Below, one piece after another: positions 17,499 to 27,348 of a DNA stretch of 64,000 bases. Origin of the DNA: Bin55 sp965203735 (lineage in GTDB: Bacteria > Pseudomonadota > Gammaproteobacteria > Pseudomonadales > Azotimanducaceae); the NCBI GenBank assembly GCA_965203735.1, contig OZ241909.1, positions 2,108,001 through 2,172,000 of the forward strand, read 5' to 3'. Position 1 is the first letter of the stretch. Each line of letters starts with the position of its first letter. A program made the translations under genes and the position numbers. The notes beneath the pieces were generated by a model. It worked only from the letters and a program-made list of their open reading frames with translations. It had not been told where the DNA came from and ran no database searches.

Positions 17499-19391
17499 TT
17501 ACTCAGCACGTGCACGAGACTTAAACTCCGCACCTTTCCGGATTCCCGTTACCTGAGTAAACGTCTCAACTTTCTCCGTATCTTGATCGTTTAAGTAGGT
17601 GCGTACGTCATTGACCTCATCTTTGTCCAAGTATCGAGACCATTTATTGAATGAGATTAGCATCAATGCTGCGTATGACTTGATCTCATCTGATGGAAGA
17701 CTGTCGATAGACTCATACAGTTCGGTCCCGTCGCTTGCGGCCCATGAATCCACGATGGTTAGATAGTAGTCTTGACGCTGTGATTCTGGTAGCTTTTGGG
17801 CCAGTCCCCACGCTTCATCGACGTCGTCAATTCGTAACAATGCTCGTCCAACCGAGCTAACTGCATAGCTCAAAGTCGGACCTTCACGGACCTGGGCTAG
17901 CAATGCAAGCGCTTTGTCGATATTCATAAGGGCAATGTTGGAGAGCACCTGTCCTTCTAATCCAACTCCATTCTCTCCAAGGGGTTGTTGTCGTGCGATG
18001 TCAAAAGCGATTTGAGGGTCTTTACTAGCCACTTGGTAAAGGATGGAAGGAAGAAGCGTGGTTTGCAGGTCCTCAACTTCTGGATTACTTATAGTCCACT
18101 CAAGTGCTGCTAGTGGATCAATGTTCGCCCATTCACTCATGACCTGGAACGCCGTCATTAACCTTTGCTCTGAACCATCCATTCCTGCCATGAGATTGGC
18201 TGCCTCCTCCGGAGCAGTTTGTGCCAGAGAGGCAATTGCAGAGCTCATCGCAGAATCTTGAGCACTTTCCGGCAGAAGATCTAGATTCTCTAAGACCTCC
18301 CGGGGACTGGAACTTCCCCAAGATGCTGCAATTCGATCTTCCAACAGAGTGCGCAGACTCTTCGATTCCACCGATTGAACCGCAACAAGCGTCGCTTCTG
18401 GATCCAGTCTCGCCCATGCACTCACAATGTTCACAATCACGTTATTTTGGGTATCGTTCTCCATTGTCTGAGAAAAATCGAACACAGCCTGTGCATCAGC
18501 TTGTACAAGTTTGTGAATTACCGTGGTCAAGACTGAGGTCTTGGATGACTTGTCCGTGAGTGTGTCATTGATTTTTGCTAAGACGGACATTCCGTCCTTT
18601 ACGATCCATGCTTCAGCGATTTGAATAAACCTTCCTGTTTGAGCTGTATCAAGCACGTCGTCTCCGATTAGCGTGTCCCACGCTGTTTCTGGGTCCTTGA
18701 TCGCGTCCGAGAGATTCGACTGAGTGAGTATGTTCTGAGCGACGAGTTCGTTGCCCAACTGTCGCCCTATTCCTATGCGGACTGCATCGGAAAGGTCATC
18801 ACGAGATTCGAGGATTCCACGCAGTGCAGCAACCTTTCGAAGTCCGTCCAGCTGCTTTGCACTTGCTACGGCATCGTCCAGGTGCGAGAGTGCCCACTCT
18901 CCGAACACCGTTGCTAAGAGATCTGCTTGTTGGAGTTCCGGCATATTCGACACGCGCTTGACAGCGTTCTTGGGGTTGAGCAAAGCGTATCTACGAAAGA
19001 TCACTTCTTGGACAAGCTGTTTACGGCTGCCCTGTACCATCAATTCGGACTCTTCAAGGAGGCTCTGGAGCTGTGCTTCGTTAGTGTCTTCCAGTGCTAT
19101 GTGCAGAGCAAGCGAAAGACGAAAACTGCCTTGCTCATTCAACAGACCTGCTAAGTGTCCGTCGTCACTTGATCTCGACATTAGCGAAGCATCCACGCTA
19201 TCAGCTTTGCTAATTGCGTCAACTGTTTCTCCGTTCTTAGCTATTGAACGTCCAATGTCGAGGGAACCACTTTTGTCTCTTGTGAGCGACGACACTCCAA
19301 CAATGAATAAAGCCGAGGCGACGCCCCCAATCGCAATGCCCAATAGCAACTGCGTGGGAAAACGGATTTGTTTAGCTTTTCGTGAATCCAT
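17499..19391 (-). CDS. Membrane-anchored alpha-solenoid repeat protein (S1)
   Basis: A 630-residue protein with one N-terminal membrane anchor (about residues 12-36) and an otherwise helical extracytoplasmic body of roughly 35-residue repeats. Each repeat carries a W-x3-DP-x-AAL-type core (SEWANIDPLAALEW; SAWARLDPEATLVAV). A conserved RDDLSD motif lies near residue 195 and is shared with the paralogues at 34.4 and 43.4 kb. The C-terminus (TYLNDQDTEKVE) is also shared. Solenoids of this kind usually bind proteins. Immediately upstream, in divergent orientation, lies a TlpA relic, and further upstream two thioredoxin-7-like genes, repeating the module seen at 46-54 kb. Partner and function are unknown. 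Confidence 0.7.
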   Translation of the reverse strand: MDSRKAKQIRFPTQLLLGIAIGGVASALFIVGVSSLTRDKSGSLDIGRSIAKNGETVDAISKADSVDASLMSRSSDDGHLAGLLNEQGSFRLSLALHIALEDTNEAQLQSLLEESELMVQGSRKQLVQEVIFRRYALLNPKNAVKRVSNMPELQQADLLATVFGEWALSHLDDAVASAKQLDGLRKVAALRGILESRDDLSDAVRIGIGRQLGNELVAQNILTQSNLSDAIKDPETAWDTLIGDDVLDTAQTGRFIQIAEAWIVKDGMSVLAKINDTLTDKSSKTSVLTTVIHKLVQADAQAVFDFSQTMENDTQNNVIVNIVSAWARLDPEATLVAVQSVESKSLRTLLEDRIAASWGSSSPREVLENLDLLPESAQDSAMSSAIASLAQTAPEEAANLMAGMDGSEQRLMTAFQVMSEWANIDPLAALEWTISNPEVEDLQTTLLPSILYQVASKDPQIAFDIARQQPLGENGVGLEGQVLSNIALMNIDKALALLAQVREGPTLSYAVSSVGRALLRIDDVDEAWGLAQKLPESQRQDYYLTIVDSWAASDGTELYESIDSLPSDEIKSYAALMLISFNKWSRYLDKDEVNDVRTYLNDQDTEKVETFTQVTGIRKGAEFKSRARAE

Positions 19392-19409
19392 GTCTACAAG
19401 TTCTCCAAA

Positions 19410-19673
19410 TTGGGCTCAGACATCCCAAATAAAGATGGTTTCGAATTCATGGTCATATCCATCGATGAAACTTTCGACAAGGGGCAAATTGCTAATAGGG
19501 AGCAAGATCTTACTTGGCCGAGCGTTGCTGATTTGAAAGGTTCTGACCGAGAAACTCCACTTACCCATGGATCGCGATTCATACCCAGAGCATACTTGCT
19601 CGCTTCAAAGGAACGCATACTTCAGAGAGACCTGACGACAGGCAGGATGGAAGAGATTCTATATGTAAGGTAG
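19410..19673 (+). pseudogene. TlpA-family relic, C-terminal part only
   Basis: About 87 codons matching the end of a redoxin domain after the CXXC site. The order of blocks is the same as in the protein at 25404, its closest relative here: GFEFMVISIDETF, RETPLTHGSRFIPRAYLL, ILQRDLTT. The N-terminal domains and CXXC are gone, and the otherwise conserved LPW and GC elements are degenerate (LTW; KER instead of KGC). It starts 18 bases from the divergent solenoid gene S1, the same arrangement as the intact TlpA/solenoid pairs elsewhere in the window. Confidence 0.8.
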
Positions 19674-19999
19674 GTTGAACAGAAGACGCACAAGGTCATT
19701 GAACCAAGCGGAGCGGAGGGCACCGACAATTCGGAAGTCCATTAACTCGGTCGTTCCCTTAAAACGCAGTGAGACTGAAATTCACCACCTGTCGCGTAGA
19801 TCTGCAACTTGGAGGATCAATTTCCAAGCAGCATACACATGCCTCTTCCTGTGGGTTCTTATGGACGCGACAGTTCGAGTTGCTTCCCACCTGCTTCACA
19901 CTTCTATCGAATGCGGTATCTACAATGTCCCTGGTCGAAAGGAAAAGGTACGCTAGTCCCAAGAGAATGTAAGTAGTCTCAGCTGACCAAGAAGTGCCC
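19674..19999. other. 326-base stretch without a gene
   Basis: Short frames occur on both strands, but none has a composition or start that I can support. It lies between the TlpA relic and the end of the thioredoxin-7-like gene P1, and probably contains eroded remains of the lost TlpA gene's 3' flank. Confidence 0.4.
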
Positions 20000-21409
20000 T
20001 TAGTCTTGTGCAGGCTTCGTTCCGTTATCTTCCTTTAATTCTGCAGGTGTCAAAATACCGAAGATCCTACGTTTGTTTTTATCTGCCTTCGATTCCGTCA
20101 ATCCCGATAGGTACTCTTGGTGGATGTTGCTTGCGTCGATTTGCCTCTCCATTCCTATCAAAGCCCTAACGTAGCTGGAAACTACAACTGGGTCGTCTTG
20201 ATCCATCTCGTAAGCACTTTTTGCATATTTCAATGCTACCTCACGATGAATTGGACTATCTGAGCGCACAAGCTGACGCGCCGCAGAGCCAAATTGCTTT
20301 GCGGTAGTTGTATCACCCGACTTCTCGAAACGCCTCTTGTATACCTCGTGCAGTCCGTCCCAATCTTCTAATGCCAGTAAGTATTGGGTCTCCCATGAGT
20401 ACTTTAGGTTCTCCGGAAGCAGTCCGCTGTTTGGGTCACGTCTTCGTTCGTACTCCACCGCCCTGCTCAATGGTTTGGATTCCAAAGCTTCAATGTATTC
20501 CACGAATCTCCTGTCTCCGGCTTGAGCTGTCTCGGCAACGGACACCTTGGTAGCTTGTAAAACGAGTTGGCTGATAGCTGCGTTGGAGGAAACAGCAAGC
20601 ACGTCGTCGTAGTTGTCGATCACGAACTCAACCAGTGCGTCGCCACGGGGAACGTTTGCACTGTAGTACATGACAAGTTGAATATCGGTTTCGTTAATCA
20701 ATTCGGAATACCCCCGACTTTGAAAGTATTCCCTTGCAATAGCTGTGTACTTGTCGATTTCGTCGTAGTGGGCGTTTACGCTATCAATATCTTGATTGTC
20801 GATCTCGAGAGTCGAAAGTTCAACGGTTGCATCCAATAGGTATTGCTGAATAAAGTCCGTCGATTTTTCGCCAGAGTCATACCGTGATTGCATTTCATCG
20901 AACTTTGAGCTTGTCTCCCCAAGCATGCGGCTCACCAATGAAATGAACTGTTCGGCGGGCAGTGCACTTGTCGCTCTGTTCAGCTCATTGCCATCATGAT
21001 CAAGAATGAGATACGTCGGATACACTCCAATGTCGTAACGGGTGGCAATCTCAGATCCATTTTGCTCTTCAGACTCGGCATCTAGCTTGTAGTTGACGAA
21101 TCTCGAATTGAAGAACCTTCCAACTTCGGGCAGCGGAAACACAGTTTCCTGCATGACGATGCAGGGCCCACACCAAATCGTGTAAACATCAACGAAGATC
21201 TGTTTTTGCTCTTTTGCCGCTCGAGCGAGAGCATCCTCAAAAGAACCGTGGAAGAAATCGATTCCTTGGTTCTCAGTCTCTGACATCTTCAGTTGGGACT
21301 CGCTCGAAGTTTCCTCGAGCGAGTCAGTTCTAGGACTGGTATACACTGCTCCAACCAAAGCTGCAATCACTACTGACACCGTGAGCAATCGAGTTCTATG
21401 TATGTTCAT
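20000..21409 (-). CDS. Secreted thioredoxin-7-like protein with helical C-terminal region (P1)
   Basis: Read from ATG 21409 (MNIHRTRLL), which places a signal sequence at the N-terminus; a longer in-frame start is less likely. 469 residues. The thioredoxin-like domain spans about residues 50-180 with active site CGPC at 80-83 in the context FVDVYTIWCGPCIVMQE and cis-Pro in GVYPTYLIL, resembling the Thioredoxin_7/DsbD-gamma type. The remaining ~290 residues are helical and TPR-like (EIDNQDIDSVNAHYDEIDKY; ALKYAKSAYEMDQDDPVV). It follows its paralogue P2 in the same direction at a distance of 394 bases. The periplasmic redox role is inferred from the domain. Confidence 0.85.
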   Translation of the reverse strand: MNIHRTRLLTVSVVIAALVGAVYTSPRTDSLEETSSESQLKMSETENQGIDFFHGSFEDALARAAKEQKQIFVDVYTIWCGPCIVMQETVFPLPEVGRFFNSRFVNYKLDAESEEQNGSEIATRYDIGVYPTYLILDHDGNELNRATSALPAEQFISLVSRMLGETSSKFDEMQSRYDSGEKSTDFIQQYLLDATVELSTLEIDNQDIDSVNAHYDEIDKYTAIAREYFQSRGYSELINETDIQLVMYYSANVPRGDALVEFVIDNYDDVLAVSSNAAISQLVLQATKVSVAETAQAGDRRFVEYIEALESKPLSRAVEYERRRDPNSGLLPENLKYSWETQYLLALEDWDGLHEVYKRRFEKSGDTTTAKQFGSAARQLVRSDSPIHREVALKYAKSAYEMDQDDPVVVSSYVRALIGMERQIDASNIHQEYLSGLTESKADKNKRRIFGILTPAELKEDNGTKPAQD

Positions 21410-21803
21410 GTTGGGATTGCACCCCCAGTTATTAGCCGTTTGAATGCCGGCTCCCAAAACGCCGATTTTGCCTGTGAGAATCGTATTCCCATGTCAGTCT
21501 CTTGTTAACGTTTGTTTTGAAATCCGACTCTTGTGCTTTGACTTAACCATTGTATGCAGACATACAAACCAATGAGCTAGCACTGAACATCTGTCTAATG
21601 CAGTTTACAAAGGTCCAAAATTGTGAGAGAAAGCAACCCCTTTGATGCAATTTAGCTCCTAATTTATGCACGATTGCAATCTCACCAATATGTCCAATGC
21701 AAAAGAGCCTGTACAACATGCTCTATGAAAGTGAATGGTTGTAATCGTCGAAGAACTCAGATGGACGATTTAGAATCAGTGACAAAGTCGCCTATTGCAT
21801 CGG
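21410..21803. other. 394-base stretch between P1 and P2
   Basis: No supportable gene. The P1 promoter should lie here; the minus strand has a GGGGGTG element about 12 bases before ATG 21409 that may help ribosome binding. AT-rich patches near 21540-21670 may hold promoter elements, but I cannot define them. Confidence 0.4.
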
Positions 21804-23228
21804 TTATTCCTGGGACTCTTCAGATTCGGCTGAATCTTCTTGCAAGATTGAATCCGTATAGAACTCGAAACTCTCCAACTCCTGTTGGTCGACTGTTGAG
21901 TCAGAGAGTCCTGAACGATATTCAGCTGCGGTTTCCCGTGCTTCCTCTAGTTTCGCGTTCTTTGCTAGCGCGGATACGTAGAGGGACGCACCCCACCCAT
22001 TTCTCTTGTTCATTTCATAGGCGCGTCGCGCATACCCCAGCGCGGTCAGATGATGGGTTGGATTGTCCGACTGAAGGAGCCGTTGTGCTGCCCAGCGATA
22101 ATTGCCGGCGGTCGCTTTGTCCCCCGACTTCTCAAACCGTCCTTTGTAGAGTTCTGCGACTCCATCCCAATCTTCTTTTGCAATGAGGTAGTCGGCTTCC
22201 CAGGCATACTTCAGTCGTTCCGGTAGCAGACTGCTTTCGGGATAGCGATTACGTTCGTACTCGACTGCTCGTTTGAGTGGCTCAGTTTCTAGAGCATCTA
22301 TGTAGTCCGAAAATTTTTCGTCTCCGGCTCGTGCAGCGTCCGCAACAGCGCCCAAGGTCGCATTTAGCGAGAATTGGGCCATTGCGGACTCAGAGGAAAC
22401 TGCTAGAAACTCGTCGTAGTGCTCAATCACGAATTCGACGAGTTCCTCTCCACGTGAAGAACGCTCGTGGTAGTTCATGACGAGATGAGCATCGGTCTCA
22501 TTGATCAATTCCGCGTAGGGTCGACTGGAAAAGTACTCGTCCGCAATCATCTTGTACTTCTCCGACTCATCAAAGTAGGCTTGAATACTTTCAATGTCCT
22601 GATTGTCAATGTCGCGGAAAGCCAATTCCACGATGGCATCCATCAGGTACTGCTGGATGAATTCTTGTGACCGCTCACCCTCTTCATAGCGCGCTTGCAT
22701 TGCATCAAAAGTCGACGTGGTCTCTCCCAAGGCACGACTGATCATGGAGATAAACTGACTTGGCGTCGCTCCACCGGTGGCCCGGCCCAACTCATTTCCG
22801 TCCCTATCCAGGATTAGGTAGGTGGGGACAACGCCAACATCGTACTTCGCGCCGATCTCTGGTCCGTTCTGATCCTCGTCTTCCATGTCGAGCTTAATGT
22901 TGACGAACCTCGGATTGAAGTACTCACCCACTTCCGCCACTGGAAATACCGTCTCCTGCATAACGATACAAGGACCACACCACATCGTGTAGACATCCAC
23001 AAAGACGAGCTTGTCCTGTTCGCCGGCTAACGCTAGCGCATCCTTGAACGAGCCGTGAAACAGCTCCATTCCTTCACTTTCGGTACTGTTCTGGGTAGGG
23101 GTTGAAGACTCGTCTAGGTCAACGTTCGCGATTACGTTACTAGCGAGGGGCAACGTCAATATGAGAACCAGAGTGGACCGCAAATTTGTACCTAGTGATT
23201 TTCTTGAACTTTGGGATGCGAGGAACAT
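21804..23228 (-). CDS. Secreted thioredoxin-7-like protein with helical C-terminal region (P2)
   Basis: A 474-residue paralogue of P1 and P3. The N-terminal signal segment is hydrophobic (STLVLILTLPLAS, ending near VIA). The thioredoxin domain has CGPC at 84-87 (VDVYTMWCGPCIVMQETVFP) and cis-Pro in GVVPTYLIL. The helical tail shares IDNQDIESIQAYFDE, LINETDAHLVM and SDNPTHHLTALGYARRAYEM with the others. It is closer in sequence to P3 at 46152 than to its neighbour P1 (for example ASRPF/SSRPY, SSRGEELVEFV), which suggests copying between the clusters rather than a simple recent tandem duplication. The C-terminus is acidic (EDSAESEESQE). Confidence 0.86.
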   Translation of the reverse strand: MFLASQSSRKSLGTNLRSTLVLILTLPLASNVIANVDLDESSTPTQNSTESEGMELFHGSFKDALALAGEQDKLVFVDVYTMWCGPCIVMQETVFPVAEVGEYFNPRFVNIKLDMEDEDQNGPEIGAKYDVGVVPTYLILDRDGNELGRATGGATPSQFISMISRALGETTSTFDAMQARYEEGERSQEFIQQYLMDAIVELAFRDIDNQDIESIQAYFDESEKYKMIADEYFSSRPYAELINETDAHLVMNYHERSSRGEELVEFVIEHYDEFLAVSSESAMAQFSLNATLGAVADAARAGDEKFSDYIDALETEPLKRAVEYERNRYPESSLLPERLKYAWEADYLIAKEDWDGVAELYKGRFEKSGDKATAGNYRWAAQRLLQSDNPTHHLTALGYARRAYEMNKRNGWGASLYVSALAKNAKLEEARETAAEYRSGLSDSTVDQQELESFEFYTDSILQEDSAESEESQE

Positions 23229-23458
23229 TGAGAATTTCTCCTAGAAATCTGTTTCAGAGTAGATACTTGCGGCGGGCAAACCCATTATTGCATAGGCAAC
23301 ATCAACCCAAGGGCCAAACCTTGTATACACCATTTTCAATCAGAGTGTCACAAAGTCCGCGATAGTTACCCACGAGCTCCACTTATCCCAGTGCATGGTG
23401 TCGGTGATAGGAGAGTATCGATTTCTGAGAGTGTACGGAACACAAGCCTTGGTTCAGC

Positions 23459-23743
23459 TCAATTTGAAGTATGGAAAATCTCCCACACGCTGTCGGCCGC
23501 AGTCTCTCCCTTCCAATATTTTGGAGCGTGAAATCTTGCTTTGCCTTTCTTTTCTAGTCCCCCAAGTACGGGACCGATAAATCGGCTGAAATGCTTGAAC
23601 CTGGGATCTCTTCCACCCCTCTTCACATGCAGTGCGAGCACTTCCTTTCCAATCGTATCTCTGTGTTGGGGATTCTTGCCCGCATAGAGTTCTAGAATCA
23701 GTGACTCCGCGACAGAATCGGTTAGTTCATCACTTGTGCTCAT
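23459..23743 (-). CDS. Small winged-helix-like hypothetical protein
   Basis: Read from ATG 23743 (MSTSDELTDSVAES) it is 94 residues; the longer frame starts eight codons earlier. It is basic and soluble, with a pattern suggestive of a small DNA-binding or winged-helix fold (TIGKEVLALHVKRGG, FIGPVLGGLEKKGKARFHA, KYWKG). I do not recognise a named family. It stands alone between P2 and a 433-base gap. Confidence 0.55.
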   Translation of the reverse strand: MSTSDELTDSVAESLILELYAGKNPQHRDTIGKEVLALHVKRGGRDPRFKHFSRFIGPVLGGLEKKGKARFHAPKYWKGETAADSVWEIFHTSN

Positions 23744-24176
23744 GTTAAGTGCCTGTTGTTGAATCAACCTTGAACGTCGTACCTATCCACCTCAAAAGTC
23801 GTAAAGTCAAGATCTTTATTGACTCCGCAGGCAGAATGTATCTCTCAGAATCGAAAATACGACAGGCTACCCTTCCAAGTTCTCTCTGATTGGGAAAGTA
23901 TGTGTAACACACTGGTTAGCGGCACGCAATCCGCTTCGGGTATGAATTCAGCACTTGCTTCGTTGTTTCAACACTGAAATACGGTGTTTCGTACGGGGTC
24001 TTGCTCTTTAAACAAGAGAACACCGTACGACTTTAGGCATCCTGATGTCTGCTCTGCAACGAGAGGCTGCAAAATGCAAATTCAATATCGCTTTGTGTAT
24101 TGCGTTACGAATCCATGGACATTGATTCGACCGTTTCGTAGGTCCGCAATCTAATGTGCAAACACACCGTACATTC
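23744..24176. other. 433-base stretch with an inverted repeat
   Basis: No supportable gene. It contains TACGGTGTT (23980-23988) and its reverse complement AACACCGTA (24019-24027), separated by 30 bases that themselves contain a short TCTTG/CAAGA pair. No T run follows. The structure could be a terminator or regulatory hairpin between the EF-hand gene, which ends at 24177, and the small gene at 23743. Confidence 0.5.
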
Positions 24177-25205
24177 CTATAGGATGCGTTCTACTGCAGA
24201 TTGAAATTCTGTGAGAGAAAGCGAACCGTCTTGATTCGCATCCATCGCTTCGAATTGATCGCTTTCTTTCCTTCCTTCCACTGTAGCTGTTTGAACAGGT
24301 TCAGAATCCTCCAATCCAGGGTAATCTTGACGCTTCAATGCGTCCAGAATCTCTACGCCAGTTTCGAATTCGACTCGGGAAAGCTTGCCATTGTTATTGG
24401 AATCCATCGCCCTAAAAATCTCGATTTTCAATGCGTTCTCATGGGTTTGGTCTGTCTTCTCCAATAAAGCCATAGTGCGCTTCTTGGCCGCGTCTTGGGT
24501 TGCGAGTTCGGTTTCATAGCGCATTTTCGCTCGTTCGTCGGCCGCATCTTGGGAGGCTAGTTCGGTTTCATAGCGCTCTTTCGCACGTTCCTTGCCTACA
24601 TCTTGAGAGGCTAATTCTGTCTCATAGCGCTCTTTTGCCTTCTCTTTTGCTGCATCGTGGGAGGCAATTTCCGACTCGTACCTTTCCTTCGCTCGCTCTT
24701 TAGCAGCGTCGCTGGAGGCAATTTCCGACTCGTACCTTTCCTTTGCCTTCTCCTTGGCTGCGTCCTTGGAGGCAAGTTCCACCTCATACCTCCCCTTCGC
24801 TCGCTCCCTAGCAGCGACGCTGGAAGCAAGCTCCACCTCGTACCTCTCCTTCGCTCGCTCCTTCGCGCTTTCATGGCCGGCAAAGCGGATTTCCTGTTCG
24901 GCTTTGGCTTGCTCTCTGGCGACTTCTTGTGCAGCTAGTCTCGCTTCATAGCGAAGGATGGCCACAATCCTGCCTAGTTTCCTCTGAGTAGCCGCCGATG
25001 ACGAATTCTCGTCTGAAGAAACTTTGTTTGGAGAGGATTCGATTGCTATGTCTTGCAGGGCTTCAGTCGAAGTCTCGCTCTCAGCATTCAGTCCAGCACT
25101 CACTAGCATAGAGAAAACAGTCAAGGCGATTAGGAGAGATTTTGTAAATGGACCTAGGGTCAAAGAGCGTAGTGATTGGATAGTCAGTATAGGATTGTCG
25201 GCCAT
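24177..25205 (-). CDS. EF-hand protein with an 18-residue coiled-coil repeat array
   Basis: 342 residues from ATG 25205, with GGAG eight bases upstream. A hydrophobic segment (TKSLLIALTVFSMLVSAG) acts as signal or anchor. Residues ~111-254 are seven 18-residue repeats plus a degenerate eighth, with the core AAKERAKERYETELAS, highly charged and helical. Two EF-hand loops follow: DSNNNGKLSRVEF and DANQDGSLSLTEF, both with correct Asp/Asn/Glu calcium positions. A long helical stalk ending in a calcium-binding head suggests an envelope spacer or calcium-responsive scaffold. A second EF-hand protein lies at 31.2 kb. Function is inferred from features only. Confidence 0.75.
   Translation of the reverse strand: MADNPILTIQSLRSLTLGPFTKSLLIALTVFSMLVSAGLNAESETSTEALQDIAIESSPNKVSSDENSSSAATQRKLGRIVAILRYEARLAAQEVAREQAKAEQEIRFAGHESAKERAKERYEVELASSVAARERAKGRYEVELASKDAAKEKAKERYESEIASSDAAKERAKERYESEIASHDAAKEKAKERYETELASQDVGKERAKERYETELASQDAADERAKMRYETELATQDAAKKRTMALLEKTDQTHENALKIEIFRAMDSNNNGKLSRVEFETGVEILDALKRQDYPGLEDSEPVQTATVEGRKESDQFEAMDANQDGSLSLTEFQSAVERIL
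24444..24875 (-). repeat. 54-base tandem repeat array inside the EF-hand gene
   Basis: About eight copies of a 54-base unit, each coding for one 18-residue charged helix. Units are diverged but alternate between KERAKERY and KEKAKERY forms and between VELAS, SEIAS and TELAS endings, suggesting expansion by unequal crossing-over in steps. It is not a CRISPR array: the units are protein-coding, in frame and without spacers. Confidence 0.85.
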
Positions 25206-25403
25206 TCTGTTGCTCCGATAAATTAAAATGTAACGAAACGCCGAAATTCATTATGCATACTCATTGGCAGAATTATGATTAAATGATAAAGTTCTCTTTG
25301 CGGTCTTGACCGCCACCTGACTTGCGCCCGACATGCGCATGCACTCTTCTTTTCAGATCTAAATGTACAGTAAGTTACGAATCCTAGACCGGCGGACTCG
25401 GTA

Positions 25404-27185
25404 ATGCCAAAGAGAAAAGTTTTTGGTCCCTTTGCCTCTATTTGTGCTGTTCTACTGCTCTTCGCATGTAGCCAAGAACCAACCAATACCTATACAGTAG
25501 AAGGTTATCTTTTCGATATGAGTGTGGAGTCCGATCAAGCGCTAGAACAAAGCGCGCCAAAGACGATTGCCGAGCGCGCAACCGACTTATCGAATGCCAC
25601 TTTGTCCATCCGGCAGCCAATTCTGGGCGAAGACAACAAGAAACCGTCTGTGGTACTCGCATCTGGGAAATTCAAGAATGGAACTGTGGAGATTCAAGGC
25701 AGGATTGACAAACTCACGGAGATTGAAGTCTTTGTCGATCTCGGGAATGAGGAATCATTGACCACAACGGCACTCATAGGTCCTGGAGTAGAAGTTTCCT
25801 TCGCAGTGATCAAATTTAGGGACCCACTCCCTGATCGATTAGTCCACTACGCCGAATCGAGAAGGGCAACGAACTCCTCAAGGAAGTTCACTATCTCTGG
25901 CAATCTCGACTCAATGTTGGACGATAGTTCATTGGCAGTTGCTGAATTCACTACTCCAGTTTGGAACGAGGATGGTAAACCGACTGTCCGGAACATTGGT
26001 TCGGTACTGCTTGTGGATCGTAGTTTCATGATCGAAGCTGAAATCGATGAACCTACCGTAGTGGATATTCACGTCGATGTCTTGGGCGATCAGACTGATC
26101 ACATCTATGGAGTTGCTGTAGTCGAACCAGGCAATATGATTGAGGTGACATCACGAGGACAATCCTCTGATTTGATTGCAAATTCCACGTCGCATCTGCA
26201 CTCAGTGCTTGTGGAGTCGTGGCAAGAGAACGAGGAGTATCAGTCCAAAATGCTTAAGGGGCAGAGATTGCAGCAGGAGTTCATGGCAGAATGGCAAGAA
26301 CTTCAGGCACGTACAAGCAATGCAGAAGAAGATGCCACCTCTGTCACTTCTTCCATGGAATCGGAGGACGACGGCAACATTTCTCCCGAGTTGGAAGGTT
26401 CAAATAAGTCCGACACGCCACTCGCTGAGGGGTGTGAGCATGTTGCGTTAATCGATGTAAGACCAAGTGTCGAAGAGTCTTTCGAACCTCCTGAATTTCG
26501 GGTCGTGTTGGACGAAGCGTGGCAGATTCGAGTCGATACCTTAGAAGAAATTGCTTTAAACTCAAAGGATCCATGGATCATTTTGCTTGCATTGGAGTTG
26601 GGCGCTTTCAACTACTATTTTGGCGATTTGGACCATGCGCTCCGTGTCCACGAAGAACTGTTCCTTATTCTGGACAATGACGTTGCTAAGCGGCGTCTCA
26701 AGCCCCAACGGGATTTGTTAGCAAGCTATCTCCAAATGGACAAGATAGACAAGAGTCTAGTACCTGGTCAGAAAGCACCAACATTCATACTTCCTGACTT
26801 GCAGGGCGTGGAAATCAGATTGAAGGATGTTCTGGATGCAAGTGACCTAGTTTACATAGACTTCTGGGCTTCTTGGTGCGGTCCATGCATAGCTACTTTT
26901 CCGCATCTTAAGTCACTGTATGCTACACACAAAGAAGATGGTTTCGAAATCGTCGTCATATCTATCGACGAATCGTTCGACGATTGGGAAACTGCTTCTC
27001 AAGAGCAGAGTCTTCCTTGGTTGAACCTGGCTGATTTAGGAGGATTTGAGCAGGAGACTCCACTTGCCTATGGAGTACGATTCATACCCAAGGCTTATTT
27101 GCTCGATTCAAAGGGATGCATACTTCAGAAAGACTTGACGACGGACACGTTGGAGAAAGTCTTGTCCAAAATGTACGAAGGATAA
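25404..27185 (+). CDS. TlpA/redoxin-family lipoprotein with beta-rich N-terminal domains and extra cysteine pair (T2)
   Basis: 593 residues from ATG 25404. Lipobox LLFAC at residue 22 predicts a lipoprotein. Two beta-rich segments follow (TYTVEGYL; KFTISGNLDS), then a long acidic linker with GCEHV, the helix DPWIILLALELGA, and a redoxin domain with CGPC at 492-495 and cis-Pro in RFIPKAY. A further Cys (SKGCILQKD) lies near residue 571. The GCEHV and GC(I/L) cysteines occur together in T2, T5, T6 and T7 only. It is on the opposite strand to most paralogues and is the closest match of the relic at 19410. Confidence 0.86.
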   Translation: MPKRKVFGPFASICAVLLLFACSQEPTNTYTVEGYLFDMSVESDQALEQSAPKTIAERATDLSNATLSIRQPILGEDNKKPSVVLASGKFKNGTVEIQGRIDKLTEIEVFVDLGNEESLTTTALIGPGVEVSFAVIKFRDPLPDRLVHYAESRRATNSSRKFTISGNLDSMLDDSSLAVAEFTTPVWNEDGKPTVRNIGSVLLVDRSFMIEAEIDEPTVVDIHVDVLGDQTDHIYGVAVVEPGNMIEVTSRGQSSDLIANSTSHLHSVLVESWQENEEYQSKMLKGQRLQQEFMAEWQELQARTSNAEEDATSVTSSMESEDDGNISPELEGSNKSDTPLAEGCEHVALIDVRPSVEESFEPPEFRVVLDEAWQIRVDTLEEIALNSKDPWIILLALELGAFNYYFGDLDHALRVHEELFLILDNDVAKRRLKPQRDLLASYLQMDKIDKSLVPGQKAPTFILPDLQGVEIRLKDVLDASDLVYIDFWASWCGPCIATFPHLKSLYATHKEDGFEIVVISIDESFDDWETASQEQSLPWLNLADLGGFEQETPLAYGVRFIPKAYLLDSKGCILQKDLTTDTLEKVLSKMYEG

Positions 27186-27348
27186 CCGTCATCCAAGGCA
27201 TCTGAAGCAAGTGAAACAGACCTATCACGGGTGTTTTGACTTTTTGGTGCAGAACCTACGTACTTTGTGATCATACAAACGTTGATGGCATCAGCGCATT
27301 CTTGCATTTTCCCGACAATACGTCTCAAACATATGCGAGAAAGGTCAC

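Noticed and set aside
18751..19536. 261-codon plus-strand frame antisense to solenoid S1
   Set aside because: Composition (Ser/Arg-rich, no domain) is that of an antisense shadow, and S1 is supported by paralogues.
19675..19956. 93-codon plus-strand frame after the TlpA relic
   Set aside because: Arg-rich, no homology to neighbours, overlaps equally poor frames on the other strand; probably eroded sequence.
24444..24875. Regular ~54-base repeats that could suggest a CRISPR or satellite array
   Set aside because: The repeats are contiguous, diverged, and encode in-frame 18-residue helical units of one protein; there are no spacers.
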